Source of the DNA: an uncultured bacterium
GTDB lineage: Bacteria; Bacillota; Clostridia; Lachnospirales; Lachnospiraceae
Length of the DNA: 64,000 bases
NCBI GenBank assembly: GCA_947381965.1
Contig: CANCXX010000023.1
Coordinates: forward strand, 1-64,000
Direction: 5' to 3'
In this document: piece after piece, positions 1-9,004 of the stretch
Numbering within the stretch: position 1 is the first letter of the stretch
Layout of the letters: the number at the start of each line of letters is the position of its first letter
Notes under the pieces: model-generated
Seen by the model: the letters and a program-made list of their open reading frames with translations, nothing else
Databases searched by the model: none
Told to the model about the DNA's origin: nothing
Made by a program: the position numbers and the translations under genes

Positions 1-338
1 ATTGCAATAGCCAGTGCTATGCAAACATAACATATCGTCTCATATACAAATCCCCTTTCTAAAATTTTTTTCATAATATCATTTTTGAGGGAATAAATCA
101 AATTTTTGTTCTAATTGTTTTTAACACATTTGTTACATGTATTGCGTATATAACATTTCGGATATATTAAAACAGGCAATTCATTTTAATAATAAAGTAT
201 CTGTTCTTTTTTTGTAATTTTCTTGAAAGCATTTCAATCAGTTCACAATTACCGTATGTTTTGTGCTATAATGTTTTTATAACTGTTTCCCTTATAAATT
301 ATCAAGTTACAATCAGTTTTTTGTAAAGGAGTTTATTG
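1..338. other. AT-rich intergenic left edge
   Basis: No gene can be supported here. The sequence is very AT-rich and holds a plausible promoter and ribosome site (AAAGGAG at about 325-331) for the truncated acetyltransferase that follows. On the minus strand a possible start near position 25 runs off the window edge after a few codons and cannot be judged. Confidence 0.4.
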
Positions 339-521
339 ATGGTTGTTGTTCGTAATGCGGTGATGGAAGATGCGGAACGTATCTTGGAGATATATGATTA
401 TTATGTAAAAAACACAGCAATAACTTTTGAATACGATACTTCGTCCCTTAACGAATTTAAGGAACGAATGGAAAAGACAATGCAGCGGTATCCTTATCTG
501 GTCATATTGACAAAAGTCTGA
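339..521 (+). pseudogene. Truncated phosphinothricin-type GNAT acetyltransferase
   Basis: About 60 residues beginning VVVRNAVMEDAERILEIYDY match the N-terminal part of the phosphinothricin/methionine-sulfone N-acetyltransferase branch of the GNAT family, including the conserved segment ending in RYPYLVI. Family members are usually about 160-180 residues, so the acetyl-CoA-binding core is missing. Translation stops at a TGA (519-521). Beyond it the same frame stays open for about 55 more codons, but these do not resemble GNAT sequence, so a deletion or recombination joined the 5' end to unrelated DNA. I chose the ATG at 339 over an upstream TTG because AAAGGAG lies about 8 nt before it. Almost certainly non-functional. 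Confidence 0.7.
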
Positions 522-634
522 CGGATCATTCAGAAATATCCGTGGAGCGTGTATGTGGACCTTGATGCTTACTGCGATACGGCAGGACAGATAGAAATCC
601 AATTCATCCGGTGGCAAAGTACCTCCAAGGCTAT

Positions 635-1222
635 TTATAAATCCGGTTCTATAAAATGCACGGCGGAGGTATCCCAATATTTTTTATAAACCCGGTTTTT
701 ATTATCATCAAGATTAAGCTGATATGTCCGAAATGTAACTAAAAAGTTCTTTGGCTGCCATTGTTCTTCGTAAGAATATTGGTATTTCATTCCCACATTT
801 CGCATTACACCGCCGCTTCTGGGATTATTTCTGTCATGCGTTGCCGTAATATAAGGTAAGCCATCCTTTTTCACTTGCCCAATCACCGCTTTGCCCGCTT
901 CCGTGACAATCCCTTTATGCCAGAATTCCCTGCGAAGTCCATATCCAAAATCATGATGCTCCTCCATATCAACTTGTATGTAGCCAATCGGATAATTATC
1001 TTTTTTCAGACAGATTGCATAGGCATATGCCTGCGGCCGGGCATATTTTGAAGCGTATCTTTCTTCATAGAACTTCTTTGTTTCTTCCATGTTTTTTACC
1101 GGATACCAGGGCAAAAATGTATTGACCTCCTCATCTTGAAGTATGAGGAATAGCGCTTCCATGTCCCGGTCCGAAAATTTTCTTAAAATTAAACGCTCTG
1201 TTTCTAATGTAGGCGTGTTCAT
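635..1222 (-). CDS. RimJ/RimL-type GNAT N-acetyltransferase
   Basis: A 195-residue protein beginning MNTPTLETERLILRKFSDRD, the typical opening of the RimJ/RimL acetyltransferases that move an acetyl group from acetyl-CoA to an amine (protein N-terminus or small molecule). The central strand motif and helix (GYGLRREFWHKGIVTEAGKA) fit the acetyl-CoA pyrophosphate-binding region, although the usual Q/RxxGxG/A signature is degenerate. Length is normal for the family. It lies 31 bp after another GNAT gene on the same strand, so the two may be co-transcribed. Its 3' end overlaps the broken acetyltransferase remnant on the other strand. The substrate cannot be predicted. Confidence 0.85.
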   Translation of the reverse strand: MNTPTLETERLILRKFSDRDMEALFLILQDEEVNTFLPWYPVKNMEETKKFYEERYASKYARPQAYAYAICLKKDNYPIGYIQVDMEEHHDFGYGLRREFWHKGIVTEAGKAVIGQVKKDGLPYITATHDRNNPRSGGVMRNVGMKYQYSYEEQWQPKNFLVTFRTYQLNLDDNKNRVYKKYWDTSAVHFIEPDL

Positions 1223-1253
1223 TCGTTACTCCCCATTATTTGTCAATGCGTTC

Positions 1254-1706
1254 TCAAGGTTTCTGTGAAAGGCTCATGTATAAAAGAGGATAGGGGTTTC
1301 CCTGTTCATCCTGGTCCGTTCTTTTATAAACTTGGAAGCCCATATGCTCATAAAATCCTTTTGCTTTGGGATTTTGCTCGTTCACAGCCAATTTTTTTAC
1401 TGAGTAATGTTTTATTCCGTATTGAATAAGCTGTTTTCCTAATCCTTTGCCTCTTTCTTCTGGTGTTATGAACAACATTTCCAGACTTTCATTTTCAATC
1501 CCCATAAATCCGGCCGGGCTTCCTTGTGCATTTTTGGCGATTATTAAATGAGAAACTGCTTTCAACGCCTGAGGAACATACTGTTTAATATTGTTAATCT
1601 CGTCATTTGATAAGAATAAATGTGTTGCTTTAACTGAGTTTTCCCACACCTTTAATAAAGTTTGTATCAATTCTGAACTTCGCTCTGTTATTTCAATTAC
1701 TTTCAT
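1254..1706 (-). CDS. GNAT N-acetyltransferase
   Basis: A 150-residue single-domain GNAT protein. The segment EMLFITPEERGKGLGKQLI carries the acetyl-CoA-binding R/QxxGxG signature (RGKGLG), followed by VNEQNPKAKGFYEHMGFQVY, the usual motif B with the conserved Asn and the FYEHMGF ending. The start is an ATG with a GGGGAAG ribosome site just upstream. It is probably the first gene of a two-gene unit with the RimJ/RimL-type acetyltransferase. It resembles YjaB-like cytosolic acetyltransferases; the acceptor is unknown. Confidence 0.87.
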   Translation of the reverse strand: MKVIEITERSSELIQTLLKVWENSVKATHLFLSNDEINNIKQYVPQALKAVSHLIIAKNAQGSPAGFMGIENESLEMLFITPEERGKGLGKQLIQYGIKHYSVKKLAVNEQNPKAKGFYEHMGFQVYKRTDQDEQGNPYPLLYMSLSQKP

Positions 1707-1734
1707 ATTATCTTCCCCCCATGTAATTCAGACT

Positions 1735-1812
1735 TGTGGAGAGGGTGAGGGTTGAACTCACCATCGCCGGAGACTATGTTCCAAATCACTCTACCATTTA
1801 CCCCGTATCCCA
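1735..1812 (-). tRNA. Degenerate tRNA-like sequence (probable tRNA pseudogene)
   Basis: Read on the minus strand, a perfect T-arm is present (5 bp stem GTGAG/CTCAC closing the loop TTCAACC, plus positions 1745-1761), preceded by a D-arm-like AATGGTAGAG and a 7-nt anticodon-like loop with a central GGA. The acceptor stem pairs poorly (about 3 of 7 pairs) and the anticodon stem has a mismatch and two wobbles. The arrangement and spacing are tRNA-like, but the stems suggest decay. It lies between acetyltransferase genes and a two-component operon. Covariance-model scoring would settle it. Confidence 0.35.
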
Positions 1813-1883
1813 AGTAGTTTCCCCCAATTATATCACGGACATTGGTGGAGTGCGGTTAAACGATTTTTGGAATATGTAACTGA

Positions 1884-3176
1884 CTATGGAATTGGAACTA
1901 AGATCTTCAATGTAAATTGGCCGTTTTCACATTTGGTTGTCAACTGTCCCCCGTACTTTTCAGCTGCCTTTTTCATATTGGAGATACCAAAACCGTGGAA
2001 AAAATCATCCTGCTCTGTAGTACGGCTCTTTATGCTTTTCTTCATTTCCAGACAATTATTTTCGATCAATAAAGAAAAGAAATTTTGTATCCTTCCCGCT
2101 TTCACAAGAATTGCCCGCTGCTCTTCGGGCAGTTTTTCGCTGGCTTCAATGGCGTTATCAAGTCCGTTCCCGAAAATAGTGCTGATGTCCAAAGGCTCAA
2201 TAAAATCCACACCGTTTAAGTTTACAGATACAGAAAGGTCTATTTTCTTTTCATGGGCTTTTTCTGCCTTATCCTTTAAGATAATATCCAGAAAATCATT
2301 GCCTGTATGGGTGTAGTTTTCATACATGACCACTTGTGATTTAAGGTTTTCAACCATCGTTGCCGTTTCGGGCGAGTGAATCTGCTGCTGTAAAACAAGC
2401 AGATGATTTTTCATATCGTGATAAACAGAACGTACCCTTTCCTCGTCCTTAAGTTTTTCCCGATAGTAATCAAACTGCCGGTTAAGCTGTGCAATCTGTA
2501 TTTTGTCTTTCTGTTCCTGCTCACGGAGATAGGAAACATTTTTGGTATAAAGAAACTGCACAATAAAATACATACAAAGTACAGTTGTCACCAAATCCAA
2601 AATAAGGGTGTCTTCCAACTGTAAATTCAAATAATTGTATGCACTGGTAAATGAAACGCAAAACGTCAGCAGGAAACCAATCGTCAGAACAAAAGCGTCC
2701 TTTCGCTGTAAACGATAATGGAAATTGTGAAGCAGATAATATACAACTGCAAGGCATATGCAGCGAACCAAAATGGTTAAAACATATAGTTGCCATTTTA
2801 AGATAAGAACATTACCGATGGTATTGGTAATATCACCATTGCAAATAAAGCTCATCAATGATACAACAAGCGCTTCGGGAAACATGCTCATTACCACAAA
2901 AGACACTTCCATAATAATAAGGCTCTCATGGAACGTAAACCGGTAGGCAAATTTAAGAATGGCAACAATTATGGACATTCCTATAAACATTTTAAGTGCG
3001 CCTAAATCTGTGAAAAATGTCAGCCAAATCACAACTGCCGCATAAGCAGCAGGCCAGATGATTCTGTTTATATTTCTTTGAATTTGGGGAGTCTGACAAA
3101 AACAATCTATGATAACAAGCAGGGAAAAGGACTCTGTTATTGTAGATATAATATCCCAAAAGTTATAGAACCACAT
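1884..3176 (-). CDS. AgrC-like GHKL sensor histidine kinase
   Basis: About 430 residues. The first ~205 hold roughly six hydrophobic membrane segments. A coiled-coil linker follows, then a short dimerisation region with the phospho-accepting histidine in VYHDMKNHLLVLQQQ, and a GHKL ATPase domain with N box FGNGLDNAIEA and G box HGFGISNM. This is the layout of peptide-sensing AgrC/CitS-type kinases that signal to LytTR regulators. The ATG at 3176 overlaps the TGA of the upstream regulator gene, implying translational coupling; a GTG at 3179 is an alternative start. No AgrB or AgrD precursor is visible nearby, so the ligand is unknown. Confidence 0.88.
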   Translation of the reverse strand: MWFYNFWDIISTITESFSLLVIIDCFCQTPQIQRNINRIIWPAAYAAVVIWLTFFTDLGALKMFIGMSIIVAILKFAYRFTFHESLIIMEVSFVVMSMFPEALVVSLMSFICNGDITNTIGNVLILKWQLYVLTILVRCICLAVVYYLLHNFHYRLQRKDAFVLTIGFLLTFCVSFTSAYNYLNLQLEDTLILDLVTTVLCMYFIVQFLYTKNVSYLREQEQKDKIQIAQLNRQFDYYREKLKDEERVRSVYHDMKNHLLVLQQQIHSPETATMVENLKSQVVMYENYTHTGNDFLDIILKDKAEKAHEKKIDLSVSVNLNGVDFIEPLDISTIFGNGLDNAIEASEKLPEEQRAILVKAGRIQNFFSLLIENNCLEMKKSIKSRTTEQDDFFHGFGISNMKKAAEKYGGQLTTKCENGQFTLKILVPIP

Positions 3177-3889
3177 CACAGCATATCCCCCCAGTAATCA
3201 GTGAGCTTTGTCATGAAGTCCTTACGTTTCGGCTGACTGACAGGAATGCGTTCGCCTGTAGTCATAACAAGCGTTAATCCCTCTACCCCTTTTACATAGG
3301 ACATATTAACCACAAAGCTCTGGTGGGGGCAGGCAAACTGCGGCTGTTCTAAAAGCAGCGCGGACATCTCTTTCATATTCTTATAAATGACTTGCTTCTG
3401 TCCTTCAAAGTGCAGCATAACATTTCGTTTTTCGGTTTCTGCATAGCAGAGGTTTTTATAGAGTATCTTATATTTTCCACTGTCGTTCTGAAAACTCAAA
3501 TAGGGCTCCTCTTTTCCCTGATAGCGGGCAAAGTAACGGTCAAGTTCCATTTTCAGAATGCCGTATCTGACAGGCTTTAAGAGATAATTGACCGCACGAT
3601 ATTCGTAACCTTTCCAAACATACTGTTTCCATGAGGTCAGAAAAACAAGCCCCACAGCGCTGTCCATTTTGCGAATTTCTTCCGCAGTTTTTAAGCCGTT
3701 TAGTTTCTCCATTTTTATATCCATAAAAATCAAATCGTAATCGGGCCTGTAGCCGGCAAGCAGTTCAATTCCATCGTGGTAGACAAAAAAACTAAACTCT
3801 TTGCCAGTTTCATCGGCATACTTTTTCAGACAGTATTTTAATTCATTAATAAGCGTATCTTCATCATCGCAAATTGCTATGTTAAACAC
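3176..3889 (-). CDS. LytTR-family response regulator (AgrA/LytR type)
   Basis: A 237-residue regulator with an N-terminal receiver domain (acidic pocket in FNIAICDDE, phospho-acceptor Asp in DLIFMDIKM, conserved Lys in YLLKPV) and a C-terminal LytTR DNA-binding domain (FACPHQSFVVNMSYVKGVEG). It is the partner of the overlapping GHKL kinase. I place the start at the GTG at 3889 because AAGGAG lies 9 nt upstream. A longer reading starting at 3964 would translate into a repeat element (residues MSEYSASL), and the same peptide appears in front of thrS for the same reason, so it is an artefact. The family 1 repeat ends 30 nt before this start. Confidence 0.9.
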   Translation of the reverse strand: MFNIAICDDEDTLINELKYCLKKYADETGKEFSFFVYHDGIELLAGYRPDYDLIFMDIKMEKLNGLKTAEEIRKMDSAVGLVFLTSWKQYVWKGYEYRAVNYLLKPVRYGILKMELDRYFARYQGKEEPYLSFQNDSGKYKILYKNLCYAETEKRNVMLHFEGQKQVIYKNMKEMSALLLEQPQFACPHQSFVVNMSYVKGVEGLTLVMTTGERIPVSQPKRKDFMTKLTDYWGDML

Positions 3890-3919
3890 ATCTGTAATCT
3901 CCTTGCCTTTATACAATAC

Positions 3920-4138
3920 AATAGGTAATTGCGAAACTCGTAAACTTGCTGAATATTCTGACAATCTATTCTGCGAAAAGCCTTATGCACCATGGAATCA
4001 AGACCATAGAAGGCAGGAGGGACGCTCCCCGACTGTCTTGTGTCCTGCTGGGCTTGATGGAATGTACGGTGCAACAGGATTAGAGTGGAATATATTGTCA
4101 GAATATTTCCACAACTTAAAGTTTCGCAATTACCTATT
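3920..4138 (-). repeat. Family 1 palindromic leader repeat, copy 1
   Basis: About 218 bp bounded by inverted termini (AATAGGTAATTGCGAAACT at one end, its exact reverse complement at the other). The inner arms also pair, including two copies of a GAATATTCTGACAAT-like segment, so a transcript could form a ~100-bp imperfect hairpin. Near-identical full copies occur at 11563-11780 and 50883-51100. It is read in the same orientation as the downstream gene (minus strand here) and ends 30 nt before that gene's start. It has no coding capacity I trust. Confidence 0.9.
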
Positions 4139-4216
4139 ACAATACAAACTTATAAGGACATTTCATTTGATGTACTTATTATAAAAAATTCCAGGCAAAA
4201 AATCAATATGGCGAAC

Positions 4217-4250
4217 AAAAGGGGAACAACTTCCCGGCGAAGCGTTCCCC
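4217..4250 (-). terminator. Rho-independent terminator of the DUF5722 gene
   Basis: On the minus strand GGGGAAC and GTTCCCC arms extend through a short internal bulge around a GC-rich loop, and the hairpin is followed by TTTTG. It lies about 30 nt past the stop codon of the secreted protein gene. Confidence 0.8.
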
Positions 4251-4282
4251 TTATAATGCTCAATTTTATAGTAGTTTTCTTA

Positions 4283-5833
4283 TTAACGCACCGTAATGCG
4301 GCTTGATAAATCAACGCCTGCCATGGCAGAAGCCTGGGCAAGGTAATTAGGGTCGCCGGCATGCTTGTAGAACTCATACGCCATTTTATGTCTGCCGTCA
4401 GGGGCAATAACGCCTACTGCCAGTCCCTGTGCAATTTCGGTCGCATGGTCAAGTTCACGGGAAAGAATCAGGCCGTCGACATATTTGTTGCTGGCTGCCT
4501 GCAAAAAGGCATAAGTAACTGCAATTGCCTGTTGTTCTTCACCAGCGCTGGATGTAAAGCCAACTTCGGAAAGTTTCACTGTGCGGACTGCGCCTTTTGG
4601 AGATAAAAACTCCGGCTGGGAAAGAAAATCTGTAATAACATCAATGTTCTGCATGGTTACATATCTGGAATCCTGAGAGTGGGTAGCATATTTGGTAGGA
4701 GTCCAGTTGTTGGGATCATACAGCGGTACATTGTAAGGATGACTGGAAAGCCGCCAGTCAATATTTCCCTGTGCCTTTACATAATTGTTGAACGCCACAA
4801 GGAAGGGGCGGGAACCAAAGTAGGAGGGCCCGGAAGCAACAGCCCACTGCTGATCGGTAGCCACATAAATCTGTGCGTTGCCGTTTTCTGATTTAATACC
4901 ATTATACATAATACGGAAGGCATTGGCATATTCCGCCGCATACTGGTTGATATCAGTGGTCTGCATGAAATTCCAGGGGTTACGTGCGTTTACCTCATTG
5001 CCGATAATCCAGTTATCCACGGTGCCATAACCGGTATCAGAGTAACGCTGCCCTAAAAAGGAAGCCACTGCCGCCAGTTTTTCCACGCCTGCCTGATCAG
5101 CGGCGTTTAAGGCATAATAATTGGCGGAGGCGCCTCTGGATAAAGGATGAATCAGTGTCTGGTCCGCACCAAGGTCGTTTAAGATAATGAAAGTTACCTG
5201 AATGCCTTGTGCGTTCATTTGCCTTGCTATGGTATCGTATTCTCCAATATAGCTGGAATTAAAGCTATATGTTTTTCCATTGTACTGGTAATTGATGCCG
5301 CCGCCGTTGGTAATCCGGCCAAGGAGCAGATTATAGGTAATCTGTTTGACGCCAAGGTCTTTTAAGTTTCCGGCGTTAAGCAGCTGTGCGGCAGGGAGCA
5401 TTCCTTTGATGCTTCCGTCCCGTCTTGGAGCTGTGTGGCCTGCTGATGCTTCCGGGTTTGTGATGTATACGGAATTGGAAACCGGGGTAGGCACTCCATT
5501 TTTGATTGCCACAATGGTGAACTTTTTAAACAAGTTACTGCCTGCACTGTTTTTGTTCAGCGGAAATGTAAATATGGCTGACCCGTTGGGGGCCTGCGCA
5601 ACCTCAACGCCCTGTGCGCCGGTCTGGTAGGCTTCCTGGGCATATAGGTGCAGAACTCCGTCTTCGGACACTACAGATGAAGTGCCGGATACCACAACCT
5701 GGTTCCCCTGAATCAGGGCCGACTGCAGAGATGCAGTTTCTGCTGCATAGACTTTGGAGTTACCGGAAAAAAACAGTATGATAACTGCAAAGGCTGTCAG
5801 TGCAGCGGTAAAAATGGATTTGTTTCGAAACAT
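4283..5833 (-). CDS. Secreted DUF5722-type glycosidase-like protein
   Basis: 516 residues with a clear Sec signal peptide (basic MFRNKS, hydrophobic run, cut after VYAAE). A short beta-rich N-terminal domain (about residues 35-125) is followed by a long domain with the sequence features of DUF5722, a family with a TIM-barrel, glycoside-hydrolase-like fold. Blocks such as WIIGNEVNARNPWNFM and KLSEVGFTSSAGEEQQ place conserved Asn-Glu and Glu residues where clan A hydrolases carry catalytic acids. It is probably exported and acts on glycan, but no substrate can be assigned. It is a single-gene unit with its own terminator and a GGAGGG ribosome site. Confidence 0.75.
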   Translation of the reverse strand: MFRNKSIFTAALTAFAVIILFFSGNSKVYAAETASLQSALIQGNQVVVSGTSSVVSEDGVLHLYAQEAYQTGAQGVEVAQAPNGSAIFTFPLNKNSAGSNLFKKFTIVAIKNGVPTPVSNSVYITNPEASAGHTAPRRDGSIKGMLPAAQLLNAGNLKDLGVKQITYNLLLGRITNGGGINYQYNGKTYSFNSSYIGEYDTIARQMNAQGIQVTFIILNDLGADQTLIHPLSRGASANYYALNAADQAGVEKLAAVASFLGQRYSDTGYGTVDNWIIGNEVNARNPWNFMQTTDINQYAAEYANAFRIMYNGIKSENGNAQIYVATDQQWAVASGPSYFGSRPFLVAFNNYVKAQGNIDWRLSSHPYNVPLYDPNNWTPTKYATHSQDSRYVTMQNIDVITDFLSQPEFLSPKGAVRTVKLSEVGFTSSAGEEQQAIAVTYAFLQAASNKYVDGLILSRELDHATEIAQGLAVGVIAPDGRHKMAYEFYKHAGDPNYLAQASAMAGVDLSSRITVR

Positions 5834-6156
5834 TTCTGTTCCCTCCTCAATGTTATTTTAAATCCCTGAGCCTGTCTGGAACAGACTCAAAGTTATTATA
5901 ATAAACTTTTAAGCTTGTTTCAATAGAATGAAGAATGTTCCAGTTATTTTCTTTGTGTCTGTGCTGCAATTCACGGACCGGGGCCGTACATACGTAACCA
6001 TTCGGAGCAGTATTATCCCCTGCCCCTGAGTCATATTCTCATGGAGGGCGCAGTCTGTACGCATTGCCATCTGATGGAATGGACAAAAAGCTGTGGAATA
6101 CATAAAATGTATATGTTAAAATAAAAATAAATTATCAAACTGGAAGGAGCAGGCAA
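5834..6156. other. Divergent intergenic region
   Basis: It separates the minus-strand secreted-protein gene from the plus-strand aldo/keto reductase gene. AT-rich stretches near 5890 and 6105-6135 could hold the two promoters, but no clear -35/-10 pair stands out. No gene or repeat is seen. Confidence 0.4.
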
Positions 6157-7290
6157 ATGGAAAAAAGAAAAATGGATAACATAGGGGTTGAAACTTCCCT
6201 GTTGGGTTTTGGATGTATGCGTTTTCCAACAGTAAATGGGGAAATTGATGAACCTCTGGCGGAAAAAATGATAGATAAGGCGATTGCTGAAGGAGTAAAT
6301 TACATTGACACGGCATATCCTTATCATGGCGGAAAAAGTGAGTCGTTCCTTGGGAAGGTTTTAAAGAAATATGACAGAAACTCCTTTTATCTTGCAACAA
6401 AGCTGCCTTTGTGGATGGTAAATTCCTTAGAGGATGTGGATAGAATATTTGAAGAACAGCTTCAAAAGCTGCAGACGGATTACATTGATTTTTATCTGCT
6501 TCATGCGGTGGGCAGGGAACGCTGGGATGCCATGCAAAAAATCGGATGTGTGGAACGTCTTGAAAAGCTGAAGGAGGAAGGCAGAATAAAATATCTGGGA
6601 TTCTCTTTTCATGACAGCTATGAAGTGTTTGAGGAAATATTAAACAGCAGGTCCTGGGACTTTTGCCAGATTCAGCTTAACTATATGGATACGCAGGAAC
6701 AGGCAGGCTTAAAAGGATACGCTCTGGCGGCCGGAAAGAATATTCCGGTGGTGGTAATGGAGCCTGTAAAAGGCGGATCGCTGGCAGCTTTTTCTGATGA
6801 AATTTTGGAGAAATTCCGTGAAATTGAATCTTTTACATCTCCGGCAGGTGTGGCTCTGCGCTGGGTAGGAAGCCTTCCTGGTGTGAAAGTTGTTTTAAGC
6901 GGAATGTCTTCCATGGAACAGGTGGAGGGTAATTTAAAAACTTTTTCTCCTTTTTGTCCAATGACTCAGAATGAAAAAGATGTGGTGGCAAAGGTGACGG
7001 ACATCATACGAAGCCGTGTGCAAAATGGCTGTACCGGATGCCGTTACTGTATGCCCTGTCCGGCAGGCGTGGACATTCCAGGCTGTTTCCGGGCCTGGAA
7101 TACATACCATATGTACCAGAATTACCATGTGGTAAGCTGGAGCTGGGAACAGGAGCTTGGGGAGAAAAAGCAGGCAAAGAACTGTATCAAATGCGGTAAA
7201 TGCGAGGCAGTTTGTCCCCAGAAGCTTGCAATCCGGAAGGACCTTGAACAGGTACAGGCGGATTTGGATAAAAAAGAAATGATTCTGTAA
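6157..7290 (+). CDS. Aldo/keto reductase with C-terminal 4Fe-4S ferredoxin domain
   Basis: 377 residues. Residues ~1-280 form an aldo/keto reductase barrel with the catalytic set visible as Asp and Tyr in YIDTAYPYHGG, Lys in LATKLPLW and His in FYLLHAVG. The C-terminal ~90 residues carry two cysteine clusters (CTGCRYCMPCPAGVDIP and CIKCGKCEAVCPQKL), typical of [4Fe-4S] ferredoxin domains fused to this clostridial subgroup. The protein is likely a cytosolic oxidoreductase able to exchange electrons with ferredoxin as well as nicotinamide. The start has GGAAGGAG 8-12 nt upstream. It ends directly against the convergent MATE gene. The physiological substrate is unknown. Confidence 0.9.
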   Translation: MEKRKMDNIGVETSLLGFGCMRFPTVNGEIDEPLAEKMIDKAIAEGVNYIDTAYPYHGGKSESFLGKVLKKYDRNSFYLATKLPLWMVNSLEDVDRIFEEQLQKLQTDYIDFYLLHAVGRERWDAMQKIGCVERLEKLKEEGRIKYLGFSFHDSYEVFEEILNSRSWDFCQIQLNYMDTQEQAGLKGYALAAGKNIPVVVMEPVKGGSLAAFSDEILEKFREIESFTSPAGVALRWVGSLPGVKVVLSGMSSMEQVEGNLKTFSPFCPMTQNEKDVVAKVTDIIRSRVQNGCTGCRYCMPCPAGVDIPGCFRAWNTYHMYQNYHVVSWSWEQELGEKKQAKNCIKCGKCEAVCPQKLAIRKDLEQVQADLDKKEMIL

Positions 7291-8670
7291 TTACTGTTTA
7301 CTGTCAAATCCATGCACCCAGTCGCTGAACAGATAATAAATGAGATATATAACAGAGCTGATTCCCCATGTAATCGGATAAGCCATGTAAATATGTCTTA
7401 TTTCACCTGTAAGGCGCATAACCAGCACAATATATATAATCCGCACAACGCACCAGATGGACAGCATGATAATCATGGGCACAAAGGCTTTTCCCGCTCC
7501 CCGGCAGACGGCCGCGACGGAGTGGGAAAAGGCAAGTAGGCAGTAAAATAAAGCCACAGTATGGGCCTGCTGCACACCGAACGCAATTACACCAGGGGTT
7601 TTATCAAACAATCCAATCAGCTGGGGGGCAAACAGGTAGTAGCAAACGCCGATTGCCTCCGCAAGAAGTACAGCCGTCAGAATGGAAAAGGCAGCCCCTT
7701 TTTTCGCCCGGTCATATTTTTTGGCTCCAAGGTTCTGACTGATAAAAGTGGTACATGCCATATTAAAGCTTGTGATGGGCAGAAAGGCGAATCCTTCAAT
7801 TTTGGCATGGGTGCCGTAGGCTGCCATGGCCATGGCGCCAAATGAATTAATCTGCGTCTGCACAATAACATTGGCTAAAGCAATTACGGAATTCTGCACG
7901 CCGGAGGGAAGTCCAAAACGGATGATTTCCCCGAATACATCCCGGTAAAAGCGGATTTTGGAAATTTCCACAGTAAAAAGGTTTCCTTTCTTTAACAAAT
8001 GTATCATACATAAAACCACACTTCCCGCCTGGGAGATAACCGTCGCTACGGCTGCGGACCCTACCCCCATGCCAAACACTGCCAGAAATAACAAATCCAG
8101 CGCTACATTCAGCACAGATGAGAAAATCAGATAATATAAGGGACGTCTGCTGTCTCCCAGCGCATTCATAATGCTGCGGCAGATGTTATACATAACCATA
8201 GCCAATGCGCCCAGAAAATAATACCGGAAATAAACCACAGCTTCCGGCATCACCGCAGGGTCTGTCTGCATCCAGGCCAAAAACACAGGGGTCAGGGCAA
8301 CGCCTATTACGGTCAGAAGAATTCCGCTGGCAATTCCAAAGGCCATTAGGGAATGAACCGCTTTGGATACCTGTTCTTTATCGCCTGCCCCGAAATATTT
8401 GGAAATTACAACGCCGCCGCCCATAGCAGTTCCCATAAAAAAACTAATCATCAAAAAGATAAGGGTTCCCGATGAAGTTACCGCCGCAAGAGCGTTTGTT
8501 CCAAGATATTTTCCGACAATCAGCGCGTCCGCTGTGTTATAAAGCTGCTGGAAAACCTGGCTTAAAAAAACCGGAATGGCAAATTCCAGCATCATTTTGT
8601 AGGGATTTCCTACCGTCATGTCTTTTGTATGTGATGGAGATAGGGTTTTCTTTTGTTTAATCTGTTCCAT
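7291..8670 (-). CDS. MATE-family efflux transporter
   Basis: 459 residues with about 12 membrane segments in two homologous halves, each opening with the MATE signature (first half: EFAIPVFLSQVFQQLYNTADALIVGKYLG...LAAV). Members export cationic drugs, toxins or metabolites in exchange for Na+ or H+. The N-terminal segment VGNPYKMMLEFAIP is typical of the NorM/DinF-like clostridial branch. Its stop abuts the stop of the convergent aldo/keto reductase gene with no intergenic DNA, so each transcript must run into the other. Confidence 0.93.
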   Translation of the reverse strand: MEQIKQKKTLSPSHTKDMTVGNPYKMMLEFAIPVFLSQVFQQLYNTADALIVGKYLGTNALAAVTSSGTLIFLMISFFMGTAMGGGVVISKYFGAGDKEQVSKAVHSLMAFGIASGILLTVIGVALTPVFLAWMQTDPAVMPEAVVYFRYYFLGALAMVMYNICRSIMNALGDSRRPLYYLIFSSVLNVALDLLFLAVFGMGVGSAAVATVISQAGSVVLCMIHLLKKGNLFTVEISKIRFYRDVFGEIIRFGLPSGVQNSVIALANVIVQTQINSFGAMAMAAYGTHAKIEGFAFLPITSFNMACTTFISQNLGAKKYDRAKKGAAFSILTAVLLAEAIGVCYYLFAPQLIGLFDKTPGVIAFGVQQAHTVALFYCLLAFSHSVAAVCRGAGKAFVPMIIMLSIWCVVRIIYIVLVMRLTGEIRHIYMAYPITWGISSVIYLIYYLFSDWVHGFDSKQ

Positions 8671-8789
8671 GATTTGGCCTTCCTTTTTCCCCTATTGTAC
8701 TTTAAATCCGGAGGAAATGCAAAACCCTTTTTTACATACCTTGTATCATATGCCCCTGTATGGTAAAATCAGAAAAAAGTCAAAGGTGC

Positions 8790-8815
8790 CGGAAATAATT
8801 TTTCAAATATGCTTT
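8790..8815. repeat. Family 2 repeat terminal fragment
   Basis: The stretch GGAAATAATTTTTCAAATATGC matches the terminal part of family 2 (compare 14535-14562). Only one end remains and it directly abuts the family 5 palindrome, so elements are nested or stacked at this insertion point. Confidence 0.5.
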
Positions 8816-8977
8816 AGTGCTCTATCCGGCCAGTAATCGCACTGCCAGTGCCGAATATTTTGTCAGTCTGCAAGGCGGAGGAAGGAGGCGATGCGGTGGC
8901 ATCGTTGACTGACGACAACGCAGAGAATGGCAAAATAGGCGGTGCTGAAAGTGTGATTACTGACCGGGTGGAGCACT
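8816..8977. repeat. Family 5 palindromic element upstream of the HipA-like gene
   Basis: A ~162 bp imperfect palindrome with ~28-bp inverted ends: AGTGCTCTATCCGGCCAGTA at the left and, at the right, the near-complement running through TACTGACCGGGTGGAGCACT. The inner arms also pair in places (GTCAGTC with GACTGAC, and GAATATTTTGTC-like with its opposite). It has no coding capacity. It ends 27 nt before the next start codon, a spacing close to that of family 1. No second full copy is seen in the window, but a GGAGCACT fragment lies at about 43521. Confidence 0.7.
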
Positions 8978-9004
8978 AGTTGGCATGAAGATGGGGAAAG
9001 TAAC

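Noticed and set aside
1-60. Minus-strand small peptide as an AgrD-type signal for the nearby AgrC/AgrA-like system
   Set aside because: The frame with the better ribosome site stops after eight codons and the other runs off the window; nothing supports a signal peptide precursor.
3890-3964. N-terminal extension of the LytTR regulator (MSEYSASL...)
   Set aside because: The same peptide precedes thrS because both come from repeat family 1; a GTG with AAGGAG at 3889 is a better start.
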